DNA of 64,000 nt, from contig JAKQEA010000042.1 in the NCBI GenBank assembly GCA_029558715.1, forward strand, positions 1-64,000. The letters are read 5' to 3'. The notes beneath the pieces are model-generated. The model made no database searches, was not told where the DNA came from, and saw only the letters and a program-made list of their open reading frames with translations. The DNA comes from Bacteroidota bacterium. GTDB lineage: Bacteria; Bacteroidota; Bacteroidia; Chitinophagales; Chitinophagaceae. Both the position numbers and the translations under genes were made by a program. Numbering within the stretch: position 1 is the first letter of the stretch; each line of letters opens with the position of its first letter. Shown here piece by piece: positions 37,988-47,349 of this stretch.

Positions 37988-40900
37988 ATGCCCCGCATCA
38001 CCGAATCAGCCATCGAACAACTCGCTATTGAAAAGCTGGAGGCATTAGGCTATCAGTATGTATATGGCCCTTCCATTGCCGTGGATGGAGAGCAGCCGGA
38101 GAGGAACAGTTACCAGCAGGTTATTATCCCCGGCAGGGTAAAAGAAGCTATTCGTCGTATTAACCCAGCTGCTCCGGCTGTTGCCATAGAGCAGGCATAC
38201 AATACCATTGCCCGTGCAGGCAATCCCGATTTACTCAGCAGCAACGAGGCCATACATAACTACATCACCAATGGAATAGAAGTAACCTACAACAGCAAAG
38301 ACGGTGAACGGGGCGATAAACTTTGGCTCATAGATTTTAATAACCCGGAGAATAATGAGTTTATTGTCTGCAACCAGTTTACCGTTATTGAAAACAACCA
38401 GAACAAAAGGCCGGATATTATTTTATTCGTCAACGGGCTGCCGCTGGTAGTAATAGAATTAAAAAATGCGGCGGACGAAAATGCCACTATTAAAAAGGCA
38501 CATTCACAGCTTACGAATTACTACACCGCCATTCCTTCCTTATTTCATTACAATGGTTTTGTCATTGCATCGGACGGGCTGGAAGCAAAAGCCGGAACGA
38601 TATCGTCTGCCTTCAGCCGCTTTATGGCCTGGAAAACCACCGATGGCAAACAGGAGGCATCACGGCTCACCAGCCAGTTACTCACCATCATTGATGGTAT
38701 GCTGAACAAGGCAACATTGCTGGAGTTATTACGTCATTTCATTGTATTTGAAAAGACGGTTCATACTCCCCTCTCCCAGGGGAGAGGGGTTGGGGGTGAG
38801 GCCATCACTACTATTGAAACCGTGAAGAAACTGGCAGCTTATCACCAATATTATGCAGTAAAAAAAGCAGTGGCTTCAACAATCAGGGCTGCGGGTTTGC
38901 AAGTCTCCTCCAAAGGGGGAGATTTAGAGGGGGCCGGTAACCGTAAAGGCGGCGTTATCTGGCATACACAGGGCAGTGGCAAAAGCCTGAGTATGGTTTT
39001 TTATACCGGCCAGTTGGTACTGGCATTAAATAACCCTACCATTGTTGTTATAACAGACCGGAATGACCTGGATGAACAACTGTTTGACACCTTCGCCGCT
39101 TCGTCGCAATTGTTACGGCAGGCGCCTGTAAAGGCTGATAGCCGGGAGGAACTGCAGCGATTATTAAAAGTGGCTGCAGGCGGTATCATCTTTACTACCA
39201 TTCAGAAATTCTTTCCGGAAGAAGAACACTCTACATATCCTGAACTGAGTGATAGAAAAAATATTGTGGTAATTGCCGATGAAGCGCATCGTACCCAATA
39301 TGGCTTTGAGGCCAAAACAAAATACCTGAAAGATGCAGCAGGTAATGAAACCGGAACAAAGATCAGTTATGGTTTTGCCAGGCATTTACGGGATGCTTTG
39401 CCGCATGCCACCTTTATTGGCTTCACCGGAACACCGGTGGAAAGCACCGACCGTAATACCAAAGCCGTGTTTGGTGAATACATTGATGTGTATGATATAG
39501 CACAGGCGGTGGAAGACGGGGCCACTGTTCGTATCTACTATGAAAGCCGCCTGGCAAAAATTCATTTAAGAGAAGAACAAAAAGATAATATAGACGAGGA
39601 ACTCAGTCTTGCTGCAGAAGATGCACCTGAATATGTGGTGCAGAATGCCAAAGCCAAATGGGCAAGGCTGGAAGCAATCGTTGGCCACCCGGAGCGGATA
39701 AAAGAAGTGGCAAAAGATATTGTGCAACATTTTGAAAACAGGCAACAGGTATTTGAAGGCAAAGCCATGATTGTGGCCATGAGCCGGAGGATAGCGGTGT
39801 TGCTATATGAGGAAATTGTACAGCTTCGGCCTGACTGGCATAAGAAAGAAGATGAAACTGGTGTAATAAAAGTTATTATGACAGGCTCTTCTTCCGACCC
39901 TGCATCCTATCAGCATCATATAAGAAATAAAGAAAGAAGAAAAGCCATTGGTGAACGGTTAAAAGACCCGGCTGATGAATTGAAGCTGGTAATTGTAAGG
40001 GATATGTGGCTCACCGGTTTTGATGCACCCAGCCTGCACACCTTATATATTGATAAACCCATGCAGGGGCACAACCTGATGCAGGCTATTGCAAGGGTAA
40101 ACAGGGTGTATAAGGATAAGCCCGGCGGTTTAATTGTGGATTATATCGGCATTGCATCCGATTTAAAAAAGGCATTGGCTGTTTATACCGAAAGCGGGGG
40201 CAGAGGAAAACCAGCTTTAGATATTGAAGAAGCAGTAAATGCTATGCTGGAAAAATTAGAAATCGTTCAGCAGATGATGCATAGTTTTGACTATATAAAA
40301 TATTTTACTGCATCATTAACGGATAAGCTAAGTATTATACTGGCAACAGAAGAACATATTCTTGGCCTGGAAAATGGAAAAGAACGATTTATAAAAGAAG
40401 TGGGAGCCTTGTCTAAGTTATTTGCCTTAAGTAAATCAACAAAAGAAGCAGATGCGGTAGCAGAAGAAGTTGCTTTTTTCCAGGCAGTAAAAGCAAGGCT
40501 TGCCAAATTTGAAAGCCGTGTTAGCGGAAAATCAAATGAAGAAATAGAAACAGCTATCCGTCAATTGGTGGATAAAGCAGTAGTAGCAGAAGGGGTGATT
40601 GATATTTTTGATGCAGCAGGAATCAAGCGACCGGATATTTCTATTCTCTCCGATGAATTCCTGGAAGAGATACAGGGCATGAAGCATAAAAACCTTGCCT
40701 TAGAGTTATTGAAGAAGATTTTAAATGATGAAATAAAAAGCCGCAGCAAGTATAACCTGGTGCAGAGCAAATTATTTTCAGAAATGCTGGAGAATGCCAT
40801 TCGCAAATACCAGAATAATTTACTGACCAGTGCAGAGATCATTCATGAATTGATTGGTATTGGCCGGGAGGTAAGAGAAGCAGATGCAAGAGGTGAACGG

Positions 40901-41206
40901 TTACACCTGAGTATGGATGAGCTGGCTTTTTATGATGCACTGGGAGTAAACGAAACGGCAAGGGAAGTCATGAAAGATGAAACGCTCCGTGATCTTGCCC
41001 GGCTGTTGGTGGAAAGAGTAAAAGCCAATACTTCGATTGACTGGACTATCAGGGAAAGTGTAAGAGCCAACCTGAAAGTGATTGTAAAACGATTGTTACG
41101 GGAATATGGCTATCCGCCTGATATTCCGGGAACCAAAGAGTACACCGTATCCGTTGACAGGGTATTATCACAAGCTGAGGTGCTGGCCGATAACTGGGCA
41201 GCCTGA
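37988..41206 (+). CDS. hsdR: type I restriction-modification system, restriction subunit
   Basis: 'RPDIILFVNGLPLVVIELKN', 'VIWHTQGSGKSLSMVFY', 'VIADEAHRTQYG', 'FIGFTGTPVESTDRNT'. Confidence 0.97.
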   Translation: MPRITESAIEQLAIEKLEALGYQYVYGPSIAVDGEQPERNSYQQVIIPGRVKEAIRRINPAAPAVAIEQAYNTIARAGNPDLLSSNEAIHNYITNGIEVTYNSKDGERGDKLWLIDFNNPENNEFIVCNQFTVIENNQNKRPDIILFVNGLPLVVIELKNAADENATIKKAHSQLTNYYTAIPSLFHYNGFVIASDGLEAKAGTISSAFSRFMAWKTTDGKQEASRLTSQLLTIIDGMLNKATLLELLRHFIVFEKTVHTPLSQGRGVGGEAITTIETVKKLAAYHQYYAVKKAVASTIRAAGLQVSSKGGDLEGAGNRKGGVIWHTQGSGKSLSMVFYTGQLVLALNNPTIVVITDRNDLDEQLFDTFAASSQLLRQAPVKADSREELQRLLKVAAGGIIFTTIQKFFPEEEHSTYPELSDRKNIVVIADEAHRTQYGFEAKTKYLKDAAGNETGTKISYGFARHLRDALPHATFIGFTGTPVESTDRNTKAVFGEYIDVYDIAQAVEDGATVRIYYESRLAKIHLREEQKDNIDEELSLAAEDAPEYVVQNAKAKWARLEAIVGHPERIKEVAKDIVQHFENRQQVFEGKAMIVAMSRRIAVLLYEEIVQLRPDWHKKEDETGVIKVIMTGSSSDPASYQHHIRNKERRKAIGERLKDPADELKLVIVRDMWLTGFDAPSLHTLYIDKPMQGHNLMQAIARVNRVYKDKPGGLIVDYIGIASDLKKALAVYTESGGRGKPALDIEEAVNAMLEKLEIVQQMMHSFDYIKYFTASLTDKLSIILATEEHILGLENGKERFIKEVGALSKLFALSKSTKEADAVAEEVAFFQAVKARLAKFESRVSGKSNEEIETAIRQLVDKAVVAEGVIDIFDAAGIKRPDISILSDEFLEEIQGMKHKNLALELLKKILNDEIKSRSKYNLVQSKLFSEMLENAIRKYQNNLLTSAEIIHELIGIGREVREADARGERLHLSMDELAFYDALGVNETAREVMKDETLRDLARLLVERVKANTSIDWTIRESVRANLKVIVKRLLREYGYPPDIPGTKEYTVSVDRVLSQAEVLADNWAA
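38766..38801 (+). repeat. G-rich palindromic repeat, copy 5, in frame in hsdR
   Basis: CTCCCCTCTCCCAGGGGAGAGGGGTTGGGGGTGAGG encoding TPLSQGRGVGGEA; near-perfect palindrome CCCCTCTCCC-AG-GGGAGAGGGG. Confidence 0.8.
38901..38935 (+). repeat. G-rich palindromic repeat, copy 6, in frame in hsdR
   Basis: AAGTCTCCTCCAAAGGGGGAGATTTAGAGGGGGCC encoding SSKGGDLEGA. Confidence 0.7.
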
Positions 41207-41420
41207 TTTTTTTTATACTAGTCAAGCCATCCCTTTTCCCATATAATATTTTACAGGTAAATAGAACAGGTTTTCCCAATTAGTTTATCCTCCCCCGTTT
41301 TTTCACCCTCCCAATCTCCTCTTTAATACCCTGCTTGCATTTCTTTCTTGCTACAGTTTTACACTTAGAAAATATTCCTGTGAAAAACTGAAAACAGACT
41401 TTCACTTTTAAAAATTTTTT

Positions 41421-41444
41421 GGAGCTGATTAATCAATCAGCTCC
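41421..41444 (+). terminator. intrinsic terminator downstream of hsdR
   Basis: GGAGCTGATT-AATC-AATCAGCTCC followed by TTTTCTTTT. Confidence 0.65.
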
Positions 41445-41649
41445 TTTTCTTTTGCCAACAAAAAGTTAACGACCCCCTTTTTTCGCCATTCGTCAGGAAA
41501 TTGTCACCGGTCAGATAATTCGACCCTGAATTAAGAACTACACATTTATTTTTATCCTGCGAATTTATTAGTAGTTATTGCCGCTCACCTGTTTCGACCT
41601 GTAACACTATCTGCAGGATTTGCGTCATAACAACGTTCAAAGTATAGCC

Positions 41650-44118
41650 ATGAAATTCAAAACCAACTTAGTATTGGGGGCACTGTTGCTCCTATGCCTG
41701 TACAGTAATGCCCAGGCCCCTGCTCCCCGGCAATTACCCGCCAAAAGAACCACACAACCGGTAAAAATTGATGGCCTCTTAAATGACTCGGCCTGGAAAG
41801 ATGCGGCCATGATGACAGATCTTGTTGAATTTCGTCCCAAGATGGGAGCCAAAGAAAATCATGAGAACCGCACAGAAACTTACCTGATGTATAACGATGA
41901 GGGTATCTACTTTGGCGGCTATTGTTATGAACGTACCAAAGACAGTATCGCTACTGAACTGGCCGGCCGGGATGGCTTTGGCACAAATGACTATGTAGGT
42001 TTGATATTTGATACCTACTACGATAAGATAAATGGTTTTGAATATTTCGTAACCCCGTTAAATGAGCAATGGGATGCAAAGATGGCTCCCAACAATAACG
42101 GCAACAGTGAAGACTTTTCATGGAACGCTGTTTGGCAAAGTGGTGCTGTTATTCATGACAATGGCTGGAGTTTTGAAATGTTCATCCCCTATGCTGCCAT
42201 ACGATTTGGGAAAAAAGAAGTCCAAGACTGGGGATTAAATATTACACGGCGAAGAAGAAAAACAGAACAACAATATACCTGGAACCCAATCGATATAAAT
42301 GTAAACGGGTTTCTTACGCAGGAAGGAATATGGACAGGTATCACCAATATCAAACCACCGCTGCGCTTACAGTTCTCTCCTTATTTTTCTGTTTATGCCA
42401 ATCATTTTCCATCAAACCAGCCAGGACAAAAAAACTGGACCAGCCAGGTAAATGGTGGTATGGATGTGAAGTACGGCATCAACCAGGCTTTTACCTTAGA
42501 TGCCACTTTGATACCTGACTTTGGCCAGGTACAAAGTGATAACCGGGTACTTAATCTTGGTCCTTTTGATATACAGTTTAATGAAAACAGGAACTTCTTT
42601 ACAGAAGGTACCGAACTGTTTGGAAAAGGAGGATTATTCTACTCCCGCCGGATTGGCGTAGAGCCGGTATATTATGATATTTCACTGGGCACTAATGAAA
42701 GAATCTTACAAAATCAACTGGAATCGAAATTGATCAACGCTTCAAAAATTTCAGGTCGTACACAAAAAGGATTGGGAATCGGCGTTTTAAACGCCATTAC
42801 CAAGCCTCGTTATGCTACAATAGAAGATATAAATACCAAAGAGCAATACAAAAAAGAAGTGGAGCCATTGACCAATTATAATATCCTGGTATTAGACCAG
42901 ACTATGAAAAACAATTCCAGTGTAACATTGGTGAATACAAATGTCTGGCGGGGTGGCAGTGCTTATGATGCCAATGTTACTGCCGCTTTATTTGATCTGA
43001 ATGATAAAAAGAATATGTGGAATGTAGGTGGCAAGAGTGCTGTAAGTTCCCGCATCGGTTACATTTCAAACGGAAAAACAGAGACAGGCTACAGCCAGCA
43101 ATTATATGTCGGAAAAACCAGCGGTCGTTTCAATTTCAATGTGTGGCAGGAATTGACTGATACCCGCTATACGCATCGTGACCTCGGCTATTTTACCAAT
43201 AATAATTTTTTAGATCATGGATACTGGTTTGGTTACAAGTGGACAGAACCAAAAGGTTTTTACAACAGGATATTCATCAATACCAATTTCCGGTTCAGCA
43301 AATTGCTGAAACAAATTGGCCATATTGACCAGCAATACCAGCAGGCCAATATGAACTTCAATATGAACATACAATCAAAAAAACTATGGTGGGTAGGAGC
43401 CTTCACCAATTTTATATTTCGTGGCAATGACTTTTATGAGCCAAGAAAAGAGGGCTGGTTTTTCCGTCGTGGATCCAGTCTTGTCCTGGGCGGATGGTTT
43501 GAAAGCAACATGGCAAAGAAATATTCTTTCAATACTGAACTATTTACCCGTACTTTTTTCAATTTCTACGATGCCTTCAGTTACGAGATAAGCCTCCGGC
43601 AGAATTACCGGTTTAACAACCGGCTCACTGTTTCTCACTATATATATACCAACCCGTTATTTAATAATGTTGGGTTTGTATATGTACCCGGCAGCAATGA
43701 TATCAACTTTGCAAGGCGCAAAAGAAATACCATTGAGAACATACTGAGTGTCAAATACAGCTTTACCAATAAAATGGGAATTACCTTCAGGGCCAGGCAC
43801 TACCTGAGCACTGTTGACAATAAAGAGTTTTATTTTCTTCAGCCAGATGGAAAATTAAAAGCTAATCCCACTTTTATCACCGGGGTAAATCAAAATTTTA
43901 ATTTGTTCAATATTGATATGGTTTATACCTGGCAGTTTGCTCCCGGTAGTTTTATTAATATAGTATGGAAGAATGCAGTAGAAGATTTTGACGGACATAT
44001 CCAGAGAAGTTATTTCAAAAACTTTGACAGGACGATGAAGGCAGATGATAATAATAATATTTCTTTAAAAGTGATATATTTTCTTGATTATCTCCAATTA
44101 AAGAAAAAGAAAAGCTGA
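41650..44118 (+). CDS. DUF5916 / CBM9-like outer-membrane-associated protein
   Basis: Signal peptide; 'KIDGLLNDSAWKDAAMMTDLVEFRPKMGAKENHENRTETYLMYNDEGIYFGGYCYE', long beta-rich C-term. Confidence 0.85.
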   Translation: MKFKTNLVLGALLLLCLYSNAQAPAPRQLPAKRTTQPVKIDGLLNDSAWKDAAMMTDLVEFRPKMGAKENHENRTETYLMYNDEGIYFGGYCYERTKDSIATELAGRDGFGTNDYVGLIFDTYYDKINGFEYFVTPLNEQWDAKMAPNNNGNSEDFSWNAVWQSGAVIHDNGWSFEMFIPYAAIRFGKKEVQDWGLNITRRRRKTEQQYTWNPIDINVNGFLTQEGIWTGITNIKPPLRLQFSPYFSVYANHFPSNQPGQKNWTSQVNGGMDVKYGINQAFTLDATLIPDFGQVQSDNRVLNLGPFDIQFNENRNFFTEGTELFGKGGLFYSRRIGVEPVYYDISLGTNERILQNQLESKLINASKISGRTQKGLGIGVLNAITKPRYATIEDINTKEQYKKEVEPLTNYNILVLDQTMKNNSSVTLVNTNVWRGGSAYDANVTAALFDLNDKKNMWNVGGKSAVSSRIGYISNGKTETGYSQQLYVGKTSGRFNFNVWQELTDTRYTHRDLGYFTNNNFLDHGYWFGYKWTEPKGFYNRIFINTNFRFSKLLKQIGHIDQQYQQANMNFNMNIQSKKLWWVGAFTNFIFRGNDFYEPRKEGWFFRRGSSLVLGGWFESNMAKKYSFNTELFTRTFFNFYDAFSYEISLRQNYRFNNRLTVSHYIYTNPLFNNVGFVYVPGSNDINFARRKRNTIENILSVKYSFTNKMGITFRARHYLSTVDNKEFYFLQPDGKLKANPTFITGVNQNFNLFNIDMVYTWQFAPGSFINIVWKNAVEDFDGHIQRSYFKNFDRTMKADDNNNISLKVIYFLDYLQLKKKKS

Positions 44119-44128
44119 ATGCAACTTT

Positions 44129-44160
44129 AAACAGCCGTTTAGAATATAAGCGGCTGTTTA
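44129..44160. terminator. bidirectional terminator hairpin
   Basis: AAACAGCCG...CGGCTGTTTA between convergent genes. Confidence 0.7.
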
Positions 44161-45045
44161 ATCCAGGATATTTCCGTATTCCGGCTTCCATTCATATTTC
44201 CAGCGGCGATGGCTCCATAAATAATTAGAAGGATCCTTGCGAATGATTCTTTCTACTTCGTTTTTATACATAACAGTAAGCTCCTGTGGCGTAAACTGAG
44301 AGGCAGATTCTGTCAGCACCTTACAGTCAAAGTGATAATGCCCTCGTTTTATTCTATTAAACCCGGCTATGATAACTGCTGTATTATTCTTCACAGCTCC
44401 CTTAGCAGGGCCTGTAACAAAAGGTGTGGGTCTCCCAAAAAAATTTACCCAGTAGGCATTTGCAGGATTTCCCGGATTCTGATCTGCTGCCAGCGCTAAA
44501 ACATAACGACCTGAAAAAACCTGGTGCATCTTAGTTCTGAATTCAGTAGCAGAAACCAGCACTGTCCCGTGCTTTTTTCTGAAGTTATAAAATATCCGGT
44601 TCAGTATTTTGTTTTTAATGGGCATATAAACACCAACAAACGGAGCAGAAAGCTGTAAGGGATAAAGAATATTTACATACTCCCAGTTAAACTGGTGACA
44701 AGCCATCGCATGAATATTACATCCTTTCTGTATTAGTTCATTTATCGGATCAATATCAGCAGAGCTTCTTTTTAAAGCAGTTTTGGCCGATATAGAAATG
44801 AACTTAACCGACTCTACAAATGTATCAATCAGGTTATGGTAAAACTGCCTGGCTATTTTCAGCCGCTCTTTTTCTGCTTTTTCCGGGAAAGCAATATTCA
44901 GGTTATTCATGACCACATCTCTGCGGTATTTGAACAGATAAAATACAAACACATAAATCACATCAGAGATGAAATACAATACCCTGAAAGGTAACTTAGA
45001 TATAAGCCAGAGAAACCCATATACAACATAATACATAGCTGGCAA
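44158..45045 (-). CDS. LpxL/HtrB-family lysophospholipid acyltransferase
   Basis: 'RRDVVMNNLNIAFPEKAEKERLKIARQFYHNLIDTFVES', 'LAADQNPGN', 'FVTGPAKGAVKNN'. Confidence 0.9.
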   Translation of the reverse strand: MPAMYYVVYGFLWLISKLPFRVLYFISDVIYVFVFYLFKYRRDVVMNNLNIAFPEKAEKERLKIARQFYHNLIDTFVESVKFISISAKTALKRSSADIDPINELIQKGCNIHAMACHQFNWEYVNILYPLQLSAPFVGVYMPIKNKILNRIFYNFRKKHGTVLVSATEFRTKMHQVFSGRYVLALAADQNPGNPANAYWVNFFGRPTPFVTGPAKGAVKNNTAVIIAGFNRIKRGHYHFDCKVLTESASQFTPQELTVMYKNEVERIIRKDPSNYLWSHRRWKYEWKPEYGNILD

Positions 45046-45054
45046 AGATAACCA

Positions 45055-46656
45055 CTATAAAACGATGTTCTGTACCAGGTGACTCTTGCCCGGATAATCT
45101 GTATTATAATGCAATCCCCTGCTTTCCTTCCTGAAGCTGGCACCTTTTACAATCAGGTAGCCAACAGTGATCATATTACGAAGCTCAAGCAATTGAGGTG
45201 ATAAAGAACTGCTTTGATACAACTGTTCTGTTTCTTCCCAAAGCAGGTCAAGACGTCTTGAGGCTCTTTGTAAACGGACGTCATTACGAACAATACCTAC
45301 ATAGTCACTCATTATCAGCTGTAGTTCTTTCAAACTTTGTGTTATCAGAATCATTTCCCTGGGTTCAGTAGTCCCTTCTGCATTCCAGTCTGGTAAAGAC
45401 TCGTTAAACGATACATCTTTTACTTTCTCCGCTGCATCAATGAAACACCGGTGTGCAAAAACCATTGCTTCAAGCAATGAATTACTGGCTAAACGGTTAG
45501 CACCATGCAATCCTGTACTGGCACATTCGCCACAGGCATATAAACTCTTAATAGAACTTCTTCCCCACTCATCTGTTTTTATTCCTCCGCAGCTATAATG
45601 AGCCGCCGGAGCAACGGGTATCATATGTTGTGTTATATCAATTCCAATTGACAGGCATTTTTCATAGATATTGGGGAAATGTTCAGTAAATTTTTCTTTA
45701 GTGAAATGACGGCAATCCAGCCATACATGCTCCGTACCTGTTCGTTTCATCTCACTATCAATGGCCCTGGCCACAATATCACGGGGTGCCAGGTCTTTTC
45801 TGGCATCATACCTTTCCATAAAGGCTTCCCCATTTTTGTTTCTTAATATTCCCCCATCACCCCGAACAGCTTCTGTAATTAAAAAAGCCTGCCCCCTTAC
45901 CCCGGGTTCATATAAGGCAGTGGGGTGGAACTGAATAAACTCCATGTTCTCAATTCTTCCTTTTGCCCTGTACACCATTGAAACTCCATCCCCGGTTGCA
46001 ATGGAGGGATTAGTAGTCGTTCTGTAAACCTGTCCATTGCCCCCCGTAGCAAGCAAAGTTATTTTAGACAATATTTTCTCGATCTTGTTCGTCTCCAGGT
46101 TTAATACATACACTCCATAACATTCCACATCAGGTGTTGATTTGGTGATCAGGTATCCAAGGTGGTGTTGTGTTATAATATCAATTACAAAGCAATGTTT
46201 GATGAATTCGATATTGGCCTGTCTCGCTACAGCATCAAGTAAAGCTCTTTCCATTTCCTTGCCTGTCACATCTTTGTGATGAAGAATACGAAACTCTGAA
46301 TGTCCTCCTTCTTTTCCTCTTTTGTATTCTCCGTCATCTTCTCTGTCAAACTGAGCGCCCCAGTCAATAATTTCCTGTACTCTTTCCGGCCCTTCCTTCA
46401 CTACAATTTCCACTACTTTCTCATTGCAAAGTCCGTCGCCGGCAATCAGTGTATCCTCAATATGCTTTGCAAAACTGTCATTCTCCAGGTCATTCACTAC
46501 TGCAATACCACCCTGTGCATATTTTGTATTGGTTTCATCTGCTGTGGCTTTTGTCATCACCAATACTTTCTTGTCCGGAAATTTACTGGCCATTTTTAAA
46601 GCGTAAGTCAGCCCTGCAATGCCCGATCCAATAACTAAAAAATCTGTTTTGTGCAT
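45055..46656 (-). CDS. nadB: L-aspartate oxidase
   Basis: 'DFLVIGSGIAGLTYALKMA', 'TKYAQGGIAVV', 'HYSCGGIKTDEWGRSSIKSLYACGECASTGLHGANRLASNSLLE'. Confidence 0.96.
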   Translation of the reverse strand: MHKTDFLVIGSGIAGLTYALKMASKFPDKKVLVMTKATADETNTKYAQGGIAVVNDLENDSFAKHIEDTLIAGDGLCNEKVVEIVVKEGPERVQEIIDWGAQFDREDDGEYKRGKEGGHSEFRILHHKDVTGKEMERALLDAVARQANIEFIKHCFVIDIITQHHLGYLITKSTPDVECYGVYVLNLETNKIEKILSKITLLATGGNGQVYRTTTNPSIATGDGVSMVYRAKGRIENMEFIQFHPTALYEPGVRGQAFLITEAVRGDGGILRNKNGEAFMERYDARKDLAPRDIVARAIDSEMKRTGTEHVWLDCRHFTKEKFTEHFPNIYEKCLSIGIDITQHMIPVAPAAHYSCGGIKTDEWGRSSIKSLYACGECASTGLHGANRLASNSLLEAMVFAHRCFIDAAEKVKDVSFNESLPDWNAEGTTEPREMILITQSLKELQLIMSDYVGIVRNDVRLQRASRRLDLLWEETEQLYQSSSLSPQLLELRNMITVGYLIVKGASFRKESRGLHYNTDYPGKSHLVQNIVL

Positions 46657-46665
46657 GTGTCAAAA

Positions 46666-47340
46666 TTAATTGGATGACCTGATATAGCGAATTGCCCCTT
46701 CAGCAATCAGGAATTGTGCTAACCCGTAAGTGAGCATTATAACAATACCAGCTACCTCAAACGCCTGGTAAAATTTGTTTACAGCAAGAACCGAATCAGA
46801 AATAACAAAAAGTAATGCGCCTGTCATCATCCATTTGCCTGCATTCTTATTATTAATGTATAGCATATACATAGCCAGCATAAACATGATACTAATAACA
46901 ACCCCATAAATACGAACCGGCCATTTCATCTCATTCAAATAGGGCGACAACCAGGTAATAAGTGCTGCATAATAAATAATTATTACGAGCAGTAGCCATA
47001 TGCTTCTCTTAACTTTTTCTGCTAAACGAACCTTATAAAAGAAAATGATATAAAAAATATGTGCCAGTAAAAAGGAAGATAACCCCAATAAAAAGAAAAT
47101 ATCCCTTTGACCCTGGAACATCAGCAATACATCACCACCCCAGGAAAAGAATAATGCAAGTAATATCCACTTCTGCAGCTTGCTGCTTATGTTACCGGTT
47201 TCAATAAAAAAATAAGCCGCTAAAAAAGGAATGATCAATGGCTTGGATAAATACTGAATTATTTCATTCTCCGTTTGTATTCCAACAATATCTGTCACCA
47301 AAGCAATAAAAAAGCCAATGATCCATAGTCTTTTTTTCAT
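46666..47340 (-). CDS. lysoplasmalogenase (YhhN family)
   Basis: Multi-TM; 'LSKPLIIPFLAAYF', 'FSWGGDVLLMF', 'SSFLLAHIFYIIFF', 'GALLFVISDSVLAVNKF'. Confidence 0.88.
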   Translation of the reverse strand: MKKRLWIIGFFIALVTDIVGIQTENEIIQYLSKPLIIPFLAAYFFIETGNISSKLQKWILLALFFSWGGDVLLMFQGQRDIFFLLGLSSFLLAHIFYIIFFYKVRLAEKVKRSIWLLLVIIIYYAALITWLSPYLNEMKWPVRIYGVVISIMFMLAMYMLYINNKNAGKWMMTGALLFVISDSVLAVNKFYQAFEVAGIVIMLTYGLAQFLIAEGAIRYIRSSN

Positions 47341-47349
47341 ACTGCAGAT

